This document shows positions 9,040 through 18,926 of a DNA stretch of 64,000 nt, one piece after another. Each line of letters opens with the position of its first letter. Position 1 is the stretch's first letter. The DNA comes from Duganella sp. 1224 (GTDB lineage: Bacteria > Pseudomonadota > Gammaproteobacteria > Burkholderiales > Burkholderiaceae_D): contig NZ_JACBYS010000001.1 of the NCBI RefSeq assembly GCF_013408245.1, positions 1,302,001-1,366,000 on the forward strand. Direction: 5' to 3'. Under the pieces are notes generated by a model. It saw nothing but the letters and a program-made list of their open reading frames with translations, had not been told where the DNA came from and did no database searches. The translations under genes were made by a program, and so were the position numbers.

Positions 9040-11042
9040 CCATGTCTGATCTCAACTCGACCAACCTGATGATGGGGCGGCTGTCGCTGGACGCAATTCC
9101 GTTCCACGAACCGATCCTGATTGGCACCTTTGCCGGCGTGGCCCTTGGCGGCCTCGTCGTGCTGGCGGCCATGTTCTACTTCCGTCTGTGGGGCCCGCTG
9201 TGGCGCAACTGGATCACCTCGATCGACCACAAACGCATCGGCATCATGTACATGGTGCTGGGTATCATCATGCTGCTGCGCGGCTTCGCCGACGCGCTGA
9301 TGATGCGCGCGCAGCAGGCCATCGCCTTCGGCGACAATCCGGGCTTCCTGCCGCCGCACCACTTCGACCAGGTGTTCACCGCCCACGGCACGATCATGAT
9401 TTTCTTCGTGGCGATGCCGCTGGTGACCGGCCTGATGAACTACGTGGTGCCGCTGCAGATCGGCGCGCGTGACGTCTCGTTCCCGTTCCTGAACAACTTC
9501 TCGTTCTGGATGACCACCTTTGGCGCCGTGCTGGTGATGATCTCGCTGTTCATCGGCGAATTCGGCAAGACCGGCTGGCTGGCCTTCCCGCCGCTGTCGG
9601 GCATCGCGGCCTCGCCGGATGTCGGGGTGGATTACTATATCTGGTCCTTGCAGGTGGCCGGGGTCGGCACCACGCTGTCCGGCGTCAACCTGATCGCCAC
9701 CATCGTCAAGATGCGCGCGCCGGGCATGTCGATGATGAAAATGCCGGTGTTCACCTGGACCGCGCTGTGCACCAACGCGCTGATCGTCGCCACCTTCCCG
9801 ATCCTGACCATCACCCTGGCCATGCTGTCGCTGGACCGTATCGCCGGCTTCAACTTCTTCACCAACGAGCTCGGCGGTAACCCGATGCTGTACGTGAACC
9901 TGATCTGGATCTGGGGCCACCCCGAGGTGTACATCCTGATCCTGCCGGTGTTCGGCGTGTTCTCGGAAATCGTCTCGACCTTCTCGGGCAAGCGCCTGTT
10001 CGGCTACACCTCGATGGTGTACGCCACCGTCGTGATCACCGTGCTGTCCTACCTGGTGTGGCTGCACCACTTCTTCACCATGGGTTCGGGCGCCAGCGTC
10101 AACTCGTTCTTCGGCATCACCACGATGATCATCTCGATCCCGACCGGCGCCAAGATCTTCAACTGGCTGTTCACCATGTACAAGGGCCGCATCCGCTTCA
10201 CCGTGCCGATGATGTGGACCGTGGGCTTCATGCTGACCTTCGTCATCGGCGGCATGACCGGCGTGATGCTGGCCGTGCCTCCGGCCGACTTCGTGCTGCA
10301 CAACTCGCTGTTCCTGATCGCCCACTTCCACAACGTGATCATCGGTGGCGTGGTGTTCGGCCTGTTCGCCGGCATCAACTACTGGTTCCCGAAAGCCTTC
10401 GGCTTCAAGCTGAACGAGTTTTGGGGCAAGGTGTCGTTCTGGTGCTGGCTGGTCGGCTTCTGGGTCGCCTTCACGCCGCTGTACATCATGGGCTTCATGG
10501 GCGTTACCCGCCGCATGAACCACTTCGATGATCCGTCGCTGCAGATCTACTTCATCATCGCCGCCATTGGCGCGCTGATCATTGCCGCCGGCATTGGCGC
10601 CTTCCTGCTGCAGATCGCCATCAGCATCAAGGACCGCGCCAAGCTGCGCGACGTCACCGGCGATCCATGGGATGGCCGTACGCTGGAGTGGGCCACCTCG
10701 TCGCCACCGCCGGACTACAACTTCGCGTTCACCCCGGTGGTGCATGACAGCGACAGCTGGTCGGACATGAAGGCCAACAACTACAAGCGTCCGCTGAACG
10801 GCTTCGTGGACATCCACATGCCGAAGAATACCGCCGCCGGCTTCATCATCTCGGCGCTGGCTGGCGTGTTTGGCTTCTTCATGATCTGGTCGATGTGGAT
10901 CCCGGCCGCACTGGCGTTCGCCGGCATGCTGGTGGCGATCATTGTCCACACCTTCAACTACAAGCGCGATTTCTACATCAAGGCGGATGAAGTTTCCCGC
11001 ACCGAAGACGCGCACACTCGTTTCCTGGAAAGCCATGTCTGA
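9036..11042 (+). CDS. cyoB: Cytochrome bo3 ubiquinol oxidase subunit I
   Basis: The 668-residue catalytic, proton-pumping subunit. Heme and copper ligands are in the expected places: a CuB His and cross-linked Tyr in WGHPEVY, the paired CuB histidines in LVWLHHFF, and heme ligands in [11 protein letters not shown]. The length matches the E. coli subunit (663 residues). The start overlaps the cyoA stop in ATGA; a second ATG six bases later (9042) is equally possible. The next gene starts 8 bases before its stop codon. Confidence 0.96.
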   Translation: MTMSDLNSTNLMMGRLSLDAIPFHEPILIGTFAGVALGGLVVLAAMFYFRLWGPLWRNWITSIDHKRIGIMYMVLGIIMLLRGFADALMMRAQQAIAFGDNPGFLPPHHFDQVFTAHGTIMIFFVAMPLVTGLMNYVVPLQIGARDVSFPFLNNFSFWMTTFGAVLVMISLFIGEFGKTGWLAFPPLSGIAASPDVGVDYYIWSLQVAGVGTTLSGVNLIATIVKMRAPGMSMMKMPVFTWTALCTNALIVATFPILTITLAMLSLDRIAGFNFFTNELGGNPMLYVNLIWIWGHPEVYILILPVFGVFSEIVSTFSGKRLFGYTSMVYATVVITVLSYLVWLHHFFTMGSGASVNSFFGITTMIISIPTGAKIFNWLFTMYKGRIRFTVPMMWTVGFMLTFVIGGMTGVMLAVPPADFVLHNSLFLIAHFHNVIIGGVVFGLFAGINYWFPKAFGFKLNEFWGKVSFWCWLVGFWVAFTPLYIMGFMGVTRRMNHFDDPSLQIYFIIAAIGALIIAAGIGAFLLQIAISIKDRAKLRDVTGDPWDGRTLEWATSSPPPDYNFAFTPVVHDSDSWSDMKANNYKRPLNGFVDIHMPKNTAAGFIISALAGVFGFFMIWSMWIPAALAFAGMLVAIIVHTFNYKRDFYIKADEVSRTEDAHTRFLESHV

Positions 11043-11664
11043 CATTCACGCAAACGGCGCCCTGAGCGCAGAACCAAGCGCGCGTTACTACGTGCGTGAC
11101 CACCATCCGGAGAACGGCACGCTGCTGGGCTTCTGGATTTACCTGATGAGCGACTGCCTGCTGTTCGCCGGCCTGTTCGCGGCCTACGCGGTGCTGGGCC
11201 GCAGCTACGCCGGCGGTCCGACCGGCGCCGAGCTGTTCGACCTGCCGCTGGTGGCGCTGAACACCGGCTTCCTGCTGCTGTCGTCGATCACCTACGGCTT
11301 CGCCATGATCGCCTCGCAGCGCAAGAACCTGAAGGCCACCATCGCCTGGCTGTTGATCACCGGCGCCTTCGGCCTGTGCTTCCTGTACCTGGAGATGTAC
11401 GAGTTCCTGCACCTGATCCACGAAGGCGCGGGTCCGCAGCGCAGCGCGTTCCTCAGCTCGTTCTTCGCGCTGGTCGGCACCCACGGTCTGCACGTGACCT
11501 TCGGCACGGTGTGGCTGGTGACGCTGGTGTTCCAGCTGATCAAGCACGGCCTGACGCCTGAAAACAACCGCCGCCTGATGTGCCTGTCGATGTTCTGGCA
11601 CTTCCTGGACGTGATCTGGATCGGCGTCTTCACCTTTGTTTATCTGATGGGAGTCCTGCCATGA
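11035..11664 (+). CDS. cyoC: Cytochrome bo3 ubiquinol oxidase subunit III
   Basis: A 209-residue five-helix membrane subunit of the oxidase. The region [23 protein letters not shown] and the later [19 protein letters not shown] are typical of heme-copper oxidase subunit III. The start MSDIHANG overlaps the end of cyoB by 8 bases; the earlier in-frame ATG would read through cyoB in the wrong frame. Its stop overlaps cyoD in ATGA. It stabilises the complex and probably assists proton uptake. Confidence 0.95.
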   Translation: MSDIHANGALSAEPSARYYVRDHHPENGTLLGFWIYLMSDCLLFAGLFAAYAVLGRSYAGGPTGAELFDLPLVALNTGFLLLSSITYGFAMIASQRKNLKATIAWLLITGAFGLCFLYLEMYEFLHLIHEGAGPQRSAFLSSFFALVGTHGLHVTFGTVWLVTLVFQLIKHGLTPENNRRLMCLSMFWHFLDVIWIGVFTFVYLMGVLP

Positions 11665-12062
11665 GCGCACCACACAACCACCACGGCCACGACGACCACG
11701 GCCACGGTCATGGCGATGACGGCCACCACGGCAGCCTGAAGGACTACGCGATCGGTTTCATCCTGTCGGTGATCCTGACCGCGATTCCGTTCTGGCTGGT
11801 GATGACCAAGGCCTTCGACAAATCGAGCACCACCGCCATCGTGATCCTCGGCTTCGCCGCGATCCAGGTGCTGGTGCACATGGTCTACTTCCTGCACATG
11901 AACGGCAAGGCGGAAGGCGGCTGGTCGATGCTGGCCACGCTGTTCACGCTGGTGCTGCTGGTGATCGTGCTGGCTGGCTCGATCTGGGTCATGTACCACA
12001 TGAACATCAACATGATGCCATCGATGGGCAACGACATGCATAACATGCAAGACATGCAATGA
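11661..12062 (+). CDS. cyoD: Cytochrome bo3 ubiquinol oxidase subunit IV, His-rich N-terminus
   Basis: A 133-residue subunit with three transmembrane helices. It is needed for assembly of the CuB site in the E. coli enzyme. The N-terminus is unusual: nine histidines among residues 5-23, mixed with Asp and Gly, before the first helix. The Met-rich C-terminal tail (MNINMMPSMGNDMHNMQDM) is also striking. Both look able to bind copper or another metal, which would suit a CuB assembly role, but this is inference. Start and stop overlap neighbours as ATGA. Confidence 0.92.
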   Translation: MSAPHNHHGHDDHGHGHGDDGHHGSLKDYAIGFILSVILTAIPFWLVMTKAFDKSSTTAIVILGFAAIQVLVHMVYFLHMNGKAEGGWSMLATLFTLVLLVIVLAGSIWVMYHMNINMMPSMGNDMHNMQDMQ

Positions 12063-12844
12063 TGACGGGCGCCTCCAAGCGCCAACGTTCCCGCGCCCTG
12101 CGCGTCATCCTGGTCCTCGTGGCCGGGGTGATGTTTGCAGGGTTTTTTGCTTTAGGAACGTGGCAGGTCTACCGGCTGCAATGGAAACTGGCGCTGATCG
12201 AGCGCGTCGACCGGCGCGTGCACGCGGCGCCGGTGCCGGCGCCGTCGATGGCGCAATGGCCGCAACTGAATGCCGAGGCGGACGACTACCGCCGCGTGCA
12301 GCTCAGCGGCGTGCTGCTGCACGGCGCAACCACGCAGGTGCTGGCGTCGCTGGAGCGCGGCATCGGCTACTGGGTGCTGACGCCGCTGTGCACGGCGGAC
12401 GGCGCCATCGTCATGGTCAACCGCGGCTTCGTGCCGGCCGGCGTCGGCGGCTGGAAACCGCAGCCGGCGCCGGCGATGGCGCCGGCCGACGCCTGCCGCG
12501 CCGCCAGCGGCCCGGCGCTGACGGTCAGCGGGTTGCTGCGGCTGAGCGAAATCGCCGGCCGCCTGCGCCAGAACGAACCGGCGCGCAACTACTGGTACAC
12601 CCGCGACGTGCAGGCCATCGCCCGCGCGCGCGGCCTGCCGGCGGTGGCGCCGTACTTCGTCGATGCCGACGCGGCGTCGGCCACGGCGGCGGGACCGGTC
12701 AACGGCGAGCAGCCGGTTGGCGGCCTGACAGTTATTTCCTTCGTCAACAACCACTTGGTTTATGCTATCACCTGGTACGCACTGGCCCTGATGGTGGCCG
12801 GGGCGACGGTATGGGTAATCCGAGATGCGCGCAAACAAAAATAG
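12059..12844 (+). CDS. SURF1-family oxidase assembly protein
   Basis: A 261-residue inner-membrane protein with a helix near each end (about 14-36 and 234-254) and a periplasmic domain between, the SURF1 layout. Family landmarks are GFFALGTWQVYRLQWK after the first helix and the later VMVNRGFVP. SURF1 proteins assist heme insertion or assembly of heme-copper oxidases, best known for aa3-type enzymes. Here it sits where a cyoE heme O synthase often lies in bo3 operons, and no cyoE is present in the window. The start overlaps the cyoD stop (ATGATG, either ATG possible). Confidence 0.85.
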   Translation: MMTGASKRQRSRALRVILVLVAGVMFAGFFALGTWQVYRLQWKLALIERVDRRVHAAPVPAPSMAQWPQLNAEADDYRRVQLSGVLLHGATTQVLASLERGIGYWVLTPLCTADGAIVMVNRGFVPAGVGGWKPQPAPAMAPADACRAASGPALTVSGLLRLSEIAGRLRQNEPARNYWYTRDVQAIARARGLPAVAPYFVDADAASATAAGPVNGEQPVGGLTVISFVNNHLVYAITWYALALMVAGATVWVIRDARKQK

Positions 12845-14210
12845 TAATCCCTACGACGGTGGCCGGGCCCGGCCCGGTCCCCGTCTTCCGGTAGTCGAAC
12901 CGCTGGCGTCGGCCAACGCCTCCGCCAGCAATATCTCCCACGCGGCCGGCCACAAGAACATGCAGCAGCTGATCCAGCTGCGCTGGATCGCCGTGATCGG
13001 CCAGATCACCACCATCGCCACCGCGTCCATCCTGCTGGGCGTGCAGCTGCCGATGCCGGCCATGCTGAACGTGCTGGCCTGCCTGATCGCCTTCAACGTC
13101 GCCAGCATCTTGCGCTGGCAGGAAAACCAGGTGGTGTCCAACAGCGAACTGCTGCTGGCGCTGACGGTGGACATCGCCAGCCTGACGGCGCAGCTCTACC
13201 TGAGCGGCGGCGCCACCAATCCCTTCGTGTTCCTGTACCTGCTGCACGTGATCCTGGGCGCGGTGCTGCTGGAGACGTGGTCGACCTGGACCATCGTGCT
13301 GGTGACCTGCGCCTGCATCGCCGGGCTGGCGTTGTTCTCCGAGCCGCTGCAACTGCCGCAGGATCACGCGCTGGGCATCTTCAGCCTGTACGTGCAGGGC
13401 GTGCTGCTGTGCTTTATCTTGGATGCGGCGCTGCTGGTCATCTTCATCAACCGCATCATGCAAAACATGCGCAGCAGCGCGGCGGCGCTGTCGGACATGC
13501 GCCAGCGCGCGGCCGAGGAGGAGCACATCGTCCGTATGGGCCTGTTGGCGTCCGGCGCCGCGCACGAACTGGGCACGCCGCTGGCCACGCTGGCGGTGAT
13601 TCTGGGCGACTGGAAGCGCATGCCCGAGTTCAAGGGCAACCCGGTGCTGCTGGAGGAAATCGCCGAGATGCAGACGCAGCTCCAGCGCTGCAAGTCCATC
13701 GTCAGCGGCATCCTGATGTCGGCCGGCGAGGCGCGCGGCGAATCGTCGACCGCCACCACGCTCAACACCTTCCTCGACGAGGTGGTGGCCGAGTGGCGCG
13801 TCGGCCGGCCGGTGCTGGCGTTCGAGCTGGAAAACCGCATCGCCATCGACGTGCCGGTGGTGTCCGATTCCACCCTGAAGCAAATGATCTGCAATGTGTT
13901 GGATAATGCGCTGGAAGCGTCGCCGGAATGGCTGCGCATGGAAGCGAGCATCGAGGGCGGCATGCTGGTGCTGCAGGTGACCGACAACGGGCCCGGCTTC
14001 GCGCCGGCCATCCTGGCGCAGCTGGGCAAACCGTACAATTCCAGCAAGGGCCGTCCCGGCGGCGGGCTGGGACTGTTCCTGGTGCTGAACGTGGCGCGCA
14101 CGCTGGGCGGCGAGGTCACGGCCACCAATCGCGAGCAGGGCGGAGCGCGTGTGCGCCTGACGCTGCCGCTGTCCGCCATTGAAATCAAAACGGAACAACA
14201 AACGACATGA
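12825..14210 (+). CDS. regB: RegB/PrrB-type redox sensor histidine kinase
   Basis: A 461-residue kinase with about six membrane helices (residues 50-210). The heptad GGATNPF at 128-134 matches the GGxxNPF quinone-sensing motif of RegB. The phosphorylated histidine is H247 in GAAHELGTPLATL. A cysteine 42 residues later (C289 in LQRCK) corresponds to the redox-active cysteine of RegB, which lies about 40 residues after its histidine. The C-terminal ATPase domain has N, G1 and G2 boxes (NVLDNALEAS, DNGPGFAP, GGGLGLFL). The gene overlaps SURF1 by 20 bases and RegA as ATGA. It should sense the quinone pool or redox state that the oxidase itself controls. Confidence 0.92.
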   Translation: MRANKNSNPYDGGRARPGPRLPVVEPLASANASASNISHAAGHKNMQQLIQLRWIAVIGQITTIATASILLGVQLPMPAMLNVLACLIAFNVASILRWQENQVVSNSELLLALTVDIASLTAQLYLSGGATNPFVFLYLLHVILGAVLLETWSTWTIVLVTCACIAGLALFSEPLQLPQDHALGIFSLYVQGVLLCFILDAALLVIFINRIMQNMRSSAAALSDMRQRAAEEEHIVRMGLLASGAAHELGTPLATLAVILGDWKRMPEFKGNPVLLEEIAEMQTQLQRCKSIVSGILMSAGEARGESSTATTLNTFLDEVVAEWRVGRPVLAFELENRIAIDVPVVSDSTLKQMICNVLDNALEASPEWLRMEASIEGGMLVLQVTDNGPGFAPAILAQLGKPYNSSKGRPGGGLGLFLVLNVARTLGGEVTATNREQGGARVRLTLPLSAIEIKTEQQTT

Positions 14211-14746
14211 CCACAGAAGACCGAGTTTTGCTGCTGGTGGAGGACGACGCGGCCTTCGCCCGCACCCTGGGGCGCTCGTTCGAGCGGCGCGGCTACAAGG
14301 TGCTGCTGGCGGAAAACGTGGACGACGCCAGCGCGCTGCTGGTCGACCACTCGCCCGGCTACGCCGTGGTGGACCTGAAACTGAAGGGCAATTCGTCCGG
14401 CCTGGCTTGCGTGCAGATGCTGCACGAGCACGACCCGGACATGCTGATCGTGGTGCTGACCGGCTTCGCCAGCATCAACACGGCGGTGGAGGCGATCAAG
14501 CTGGGTGCCTGCCAGTACCTGGCCAAGCCGTCGAATACCGACGATATCGAGGCCGCCTTCGAGCACGTGGCCGGCGCCGCCGAGCTGGAACTGACGTCGC
14601 GCGCCACCTCGGTCAAGACGCTGGAGTGGGAGCACATCCACGCCGTGCTGGCCGAGACGGACTTCAACATTTCCGAGGCGGCGCGCCGGTTGGGCATGCA
14701 CCGCCGCACGCTGGCGCGCAAGCTGGAAAAGCAGCGCGTCAAATGA
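14207..14746 (+). CDS. regA: RegA/PrrA-type response regulator
   Basis: A 179-residue regulator: receiver domain with acidic pair D13/D14 and phosphoacceptor D56 (VVDLKLKG), a short linker, and a Fis-type helix-turn-helix at the C-terminus (FNISEAARRLGMHRRTLARKL). This matches RegA/PrrA/ActR, global redox regulators of respiration and carbon metabolism. It is translationally coupled to its kinase through ATGA. The cyo promoter region (7910-8043) is a natural candidate target. RegA sites are degenerate and I do not mark one. Confidence 0.93.
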   Translation: MTTEDRVLLLVEDDAAFARTLGRSFERRGYKVLLAENVDDASALLVDHSPGYAVVDLKLKGNSSGLACVQMLHEHDPDMLIVVLTGFASINTAVEAIKLGACQYLAKPSNTDDIEAAFEHVAGAAELELTSRATSVKTLEWEHIHAVLAETDFNISEAARRLGMHRRTLARKLEKQRVK

Positions 14747-15333
14747 GCCAGCAATCGTTGTTCGACTTCGAGCCACCGGCCAGGCTGACCGACCGCCTCT
14801 TCTTTGCGCTGGCACCGGACGCCGTCGCCAGCGCCGCTATCGGCGCGCTGACGGCGGAGCTGAAGGCGCGGCATGGCATGCAGGGCCGTCCCATCGCCGA
14901 CGCCAAGCTGCACTGCACCTTGTGTAATCTGGGCGATTTCGCCGGCATGCCGGACGCGCTGATCGCGCGCGCCTCGGCGGCAGCATCGTCGCTGGCGGCG
15001 GTCACGCCGCCATTCGTGGTCAGCTTCGACACCGCGCAAACCTTCGTCAACCGCGCCCGCAACCGGCCGTTCGTGCTGACCGGCGGCGACGGCGTGGTCG
15101 GCGCCACGGCGCTGTACCGCAACCTGGCCGGCGCCTTGCTGAAGGCCGGCATTGCCGGCAATCCGCACAGCTACACGCCCCACGTCACGCTGCTGTACGA
15201 CGATGTGACAGCGCCGCCGCAGCCGGTGGCGCCGGTGGCGTGGACCGTGCGCGAGTTCGTGCTGCTGCACAGTCACATCGGCCAGGCACGTCCCTACAAC
15301 GTGCTGGCGCGTTTCAGAATGCCTTCAGCTTGA
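14743..15333 (+). CDS. thpR: RNA 2',3'-cyclic phosphodiesterase (2H family)
   Basis: A 196-residue 2H phosphoesterase. The two catalytic HxT motifs are LHCTL and PHVTL, one in each half of the protein. Members open 2',3'-cyclic phosphate ends of RNA and can ligate tRNA halves in vitro. The start overlaps the regA stop (ATGA), making it the last gene of the cyo-regBA run. Its functional link to respiration is unclear; it may simply be carried by the operon. The 3' end overlaps the convergent next gene by 20 bases. Confidence 0.87.
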   Translation: MSQQSLFDFEPPARLTDRLFFALAPDAVASAAIGALTAELKARHGMQGRPIADAKLHCTLCNLGDFAGMPDALIARASAAASSLAAVTPPFVVSFDTAQTFVNRARNRPFVLTGGDGVVGATALYRNLAGALLKAGIAGNPHSYTPHVTLLYDDVTAPPQPVAPVAWTVREFVLLHSHIGQARPYNVLARFRMPSA

Positions 15334-15802
15334 GCTGGATCGACAGCGCGCCGTACAGGCGGTCCTTGTACGAGGGGACGATGGCGACGTTGACGCCCAC
15401 GCGTTCGTATTCGTAGCTGAGGGTAGGGATGGCGGCGGGGAACCAGCCGCCATCGCGCATTTTGGGGTAGCCATTGAAGCCGCCGACCACCGCGCCGATG
15501 CGCACCGGGCCGAGTTTCCACGGCTGGTAGTAGACGCCCGCGTAGTTCGAGTAGGCGCGGTCGCTGTTGTAGAAACGCCCCACCGTGGCCGACGCCACCG
15601 TCGAGAAACGCCACTCCGCGCCCAGGCCCGGATTGCTGTCGTTCAGGCCCTTGTCGCGCTGGAAGTGATAGGAATAGAAGCCGCCGTTGAGCCAGACTTC
15701 CCGCAGCGGCTGCGATTCGATGGTCTCGAAGCCGTCGGCCATGGCCGCGCCGGAGATGCAGGCCAGCAGCGCCAGCCCGGCAATACGCACACGTTTAATC
15801 AT
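15314..15802 (-). CDS. Small predicted outer-membrane beta-barrel protein
   Basis: A 162-residue protein with a clear signal peptide (MIKRVRIAGLALLACISGAAMA). The mature part alternates polar and aromatic residues (WLNGGFYSYHFQR, YAGVYYQPWKLGPVRIGAVVGG, YGALSIQLKLKAF) and ends in Phe, as expected for a small outer-membrane barrel of perhaps eight strands. Size and pattern recall PagP-like barrels, but I see no proof of acyltransferase function. It overlaps the convergent thpR gene by 20 bases and is divergent from the next gene, with 56 bp between starts. Confidence 0.7.
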   Translation of the reverse strand: MIKRVRIAGLALLACISGAAMADGFETIESQPLREVWLNGGFYSYHFQRDKGLNDSNPGLGAEWRFSTVASATVGRFYNSDRAYSNYAGVYYQPWKLGPVRIGAVVGGFNGYPKMRDGGWFPAAIPTLSYEYERVGVNVAIVPSYKDRLYGALSIQLKLKAF

Positions 15803-15858
15803 CCGAAGCTTTCTTCGTCATATTGAGGACTGCGATTATAGCCGTGTATGATGCGGCC

Positions 15859-17082
15859 ATGATAACCCCGTCCCGCTCCCTTGCCCTGGTGCTGTTCGCC
15901 GCCGGCTGTGCCCACGCGGCCGAATGGCGCGGCCTGCTCGACGTGCGCGCCGTCGATTCCGACGCCAGCCGCAGCTTCCTTGACAGCGGCATGGGCAAGA
16001 CCCGCTACGACGCCGATTCGCCGCGCTTCAGCATCGGCCAGGCCGTGCTGCATGGCGACGCCGACCTCACCGACACCATCAGCGGCAGCCTGGAACTGAG
16101 CGCCGACCAGCAGCACCGCGGCGTGGTCGACGTGCGCGAGGCCTGGCTGGCATGGAACCCGGTGCCGGCCGGCGCATGGAAAACGCGCGTCAAGGCCGGT
16201 TTCTTCTTCCCGCCCACCAGCGTGGAAATCGACTACGACAGCATCGGCTGGGTGCCCAAGCACACCATCTCCAGCTCCGCCATCAATAGCTGGATCGGCG
16301 AAGAGCTGCGCACCAACGGCGTGGAGTGGAGCGCCCGCCGGCTGGGCCGCTATGCCGACGCGCCTTACGACGTGGGCGTGCTGGCCGCCGTCTATACCGG
16401 CAACGATCCGGCCGGCACCTTGCTGGCATGGCGCGGCTGGTCGATCAGCGACCGTATCGCCGGCCGCTTCGACACTGTCAAGCTGCCGGACCTGCCGGTG
16501 TACCGGCGCTCCGGCCCGATTCCGCGCCAGTGGCGCGATATCCATCCGTTCCGCGAGGTGGATGGGCGGCTCGGCTACTATGTCGGCGCCAATGTCAATC
16601 TCGGCACCCGGCTGGAGCTGGCCGCGCTGCACTACGATAACCGCGGCGACCCGCTGGTGGTCAAGGACTGGCAATACAGCTGGCGCACGCGATTCGACCA
16701 CGTCAGCGCCGTCTGGCGGCCGCGCGGCCAGTGGGAGCTGGCGATGCAGGTCGTGCGCGGCGATACGCTGATGGGCGCCAACGCGGTGGCGCTGGACTAC
16801 CAGTCCTGGTTTGCGCTGGCCAGCCATCCGCTGGGTCCCGGCACGGCGGCGGTGCGCTACGACCGCTTTCGCACGCGCGGCCACGACGTCCTGCCGCAGG
16901 ATCCGAACGACGAAAACGGCCACGGCGTCGCGCTGGCCTACCACTGGCCGCTGTCCGACAGCTTGTCTCTGATGAGCGAGGCGCTGCTGGTGCGCAGCGA
17001 ACGCTCCGCCCGCCGGCTGATCGCCGAAGCGCCGCTGCAATCCGAGCGCAGCCTGACGGCCTCGCTGCGCTGGCAGTTTTAG
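15859..17082 (+). CDS. Porin-like outer-membrane protein
   Basis: A 407-residue protein with signal peptide (MITPSRSLALVLFAAGCAHA). Strands alternate hydrophobic and polar residues with aromatic girdles, and the protein ends LTASLRWQF, a C-terminal Phe signal for the BAM complex. The first stretch describes a beta structure with many Asp and Trp residues. The start at 15859 was chosen over 15823 because it begins at the signal peptide. It may be a selective porin or a phosphate/organophosphate barrel, but the substrate is unknown. Confidence 0.72.
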   Translation: MITPSRSLALVLFAAGCAHAAEWRGLLDVRAVDSDASRSFLDSGMGKTRYDADSPRFSIGQAVLHGDADLTDTISGSLELSADQQHRGVVDVREAWLAWNPVPAGAWKTRVKAGFFFPPTSVEIDYDSIGWVPKHTISSSAINSWIGEELRTNGVEWSARRLGRYADAPYDVGVLAAVYTGNDPAGTLLAWRGWSISDRIAGRFDTVKLPDLPVYRRSGPIPRQWRDIHPFREVDGRLGYYVGANVNLGTRLELAALHYDNRGDPLVVKDWQYSWRTRFDHVSAVWRPRGQWELAMQVVRGDTLMGANAVALDYQSWFALASHPLGPGTAAVRYDRFRTRGHDVLPQDPNDENGHGVALAYHWPLSDSLSLMSEALLVRSERSARRLIAEAPLQSERSLTASLRWQF

Positions 17083-17261
17083 GGCTTTGCACTACCTCGT
17101 TAGGGAGGTGTTTTCCCCGGCTCGAAGTAGTAAAGTTTCAACCAAGTTGATGCACGGCCATTATTAATAGGCAATGACTATTGCAAGGATTTAATCAATC
17201 CATTTAACGAAATTGCCAAAACGAAATAAGATGGCCGTCGTCTGTCCTACTGGGGAATGCA

Positions 17262-18923
17262 ATGGAAACGAATAAGAACGAAATTAGCGTGGCGGCACGG
17301 TTGAGCATCGGCTTCGGCATCGTGCTGGTATTGATGCTGATCCTGACGGCGATCAGCGTCTTCAAGGTCAACGCCATCGACAACAGCCTGCAGCACATCA
17401 GCGAGGTCAATAACGTCAAACAGCGGTATGCGATCAACTTCCGCGGCAGTGTGCACGACCGCGCGATCGCGCTGCGCGATGTCACCCTGGTGGGCGATAA
17501 CGAAATCTCCTCGGTCATTGCCCAGATCGAGAAACTGGATGCCGACTACCAGCGCTCGGCGCAGCCGATGGACGCGCTGTTCAGTGGCGCCAAGGCCAAG
17601 ATCACGCCGGAAGAACGTGAGTGGCTGGCCAAGATCAAGCAGAGCGAAGCCCAGGCCGCGCCGCTGGTGAAGAAGATCATCGACGCCCGCCGCGCCGGCG
17701 ATATGGAAGCGTCGCGCAAAATGATGCTGGATCAGGCCAAGCCGGCCTTCACCGACTGGCTGGCCAGCATCAACGGCTTTATCGACCAGGAAGAAAAACA
17801 GACCGAGGCCGAGTCGGAACTGGCGCGCAAGGGCGCCCACAACTTCCAGTCGCTGGCCTTCGTGGCGGCGGCCATCGCCATCGCCATCGGCGTGGTGGTG
17901 GCCTGGCGTGTGACGCAGTACCTGCTGCACGCGCTGGGTGCCGAACCGGCCGAAGTAAAGGCGCTGGCCAACGCGGTCGACCGCGGCGAGTTGTATCACG
18001 AGGTGGAACTGCGCGGCACCGACAAGGACAGCATCATGGCGGTGCTGGTGAAGATGAGCCGCAACCTGCGCGCCACCGTGACCGAGGTGCACGAAGCCGC
18101 CGTTGCCGTCAGCAGCATCAGCGACGAGATTTCGGAACAGAACCAGCACCTGTCCGGCCGCACCGAAGACCAGGCCAGCTCGCTGGAGGAAACCGCGTCG
18201 GCGATGGAAGAACTGACCTCCACCGTCAAGCAGAACGCCGACAGCGCGCGCGACGCCAACCGCCTGGCGCAGAATGCCTCGGATATCGCCAGCAAGGGCG
18301 GCGAGATCGTCGGCGAAGTGGTGCAGACCATGAATTCGATCGACGAATCGTCGCGCAAGATCGAGGAAATCATCAGCGTCATCGACGGCATCGCCTTCCA
18401 GACCAACATCCTGGCGTTGAACGCGGCGGTGGAAGCGGCGCGCGCCGGTGAGCAGGGCCGCGGCTTCGCCGTGGTGGCGACCGAGGTGCGCAACCTGGCG
18501 CAACGCAGCTCCACGGCGGCGCGCGAAGTGAAAACGCTGATCGACGAATCGGTCGCCAAGATCCACGCCGGCACCCAGCTGGTGGAACACGCCGGCACCA
18601 CCATGCGCGACATCGTGCATAGCGTGAAGCAGGTCAGTGACATGGTGGGCGCCATCACGCTGGCCAGCAACGAGCAAAGCGTGGGCATCGAGGAAGTCAA
18701 CCGCGCCATCGCGCAGATGGACCAGGTGACGCAGCAGAACGCCGCGCTGGTGGAACACGCGGCCGGCGAGGTGGAAGTGCTGCAGGAGCAGGCCGCCCAT
18801 CTGAACAACGCGGTCAGCGTCTTCAAGACCCAGCGCGAAGGCTGGCATGCGCAGCCCGCGCGTGCCACCGCGCGCGCCGAGGCACCAGCCCATGGTCTGC
18901 TGCCGGCGCCAGTGGGGGCGTAG
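17262..18923 (+). CDS. Methyl-accepting chemotaxis protein (no pentapeptide tail)
   Basis: A 553-residue chemoreceptor. Helix 1 is at about 12-34 and helix 2 at about 193-212, with a periplasmic four-helix-bundle domain between. HAMP and signalling domains follow, with the tip [17 protein letters not shown]. Unlike the receptor at 2870, the tail ([13 protein letters not shown]) has no CheR-binding pentapeptide, so it probably depends on other receptors for efficient adaptation. A GGGGA site precedes the ATG. The GAF/EAL gene follows after only 3 bases, so the pair is probably one transcript linking chemotaxis with c-di-GMP turnover. Confidence 0.92.
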   Translation: METNKNEISVAARLSIGFGIVLVLMLILTAISVFKVNAIDNSLQHISEVNNVKQRYAINFRGSVHDRAIALRDVTLVGDNEISSVIAQIEKLDADYQRSAQPMDALFSGAKAKITPEEREWLAKIKQSEAQAAPLVKKIIDARRAGDMEASRKMMLDQAKPAFTDWLASINGFIDQEEKQTEAESELARKGAHNFQSLAFVAAAIAIAIGVVVAWRVTQYLLHALGAEPAEVKALANAVDRGELYHEVELRGTDKDSIMAVLVKMSRNLRATVTEVHEAAVAVSSISDEISEQNQHLSGRTEDQASSLEETASAMEELTSTVKQNADSARDANRLAQNASDIASKGGEIVGEVVQTMNSIDESSRKIEEIISVIDGIAFQTNILALNAAVEAARAGEQGRGFAVVATEVRNLAQRSSTAAREVKTLIDESVAKIHAGTQLVEHAGTTMRDIVHSVKQVSDMVGAITLASNEQSVGIEEVNRAIAQMDQVTQQNAALVEHAAGEVEVLQEQAAHLNNAVSVFKTQREGWHAQPARATARAEAPAHGLLPAPVGA

Positions 18924-18926
18924 GCG

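Noticed and set aside
9018..11045. Minus-strand frame of 675 codons opposite cyoB
   Set aside because: Antisense shadow; Asp/His/Arg-rich, covers a gene with certain identity.
17131..17138. TAAAGTTT as a sigma28 -35 element for the chemoreceptor at 17262
   Set aside because: No GCCGATAA-like -10 at the expected 11-base spacing; left unannotated.
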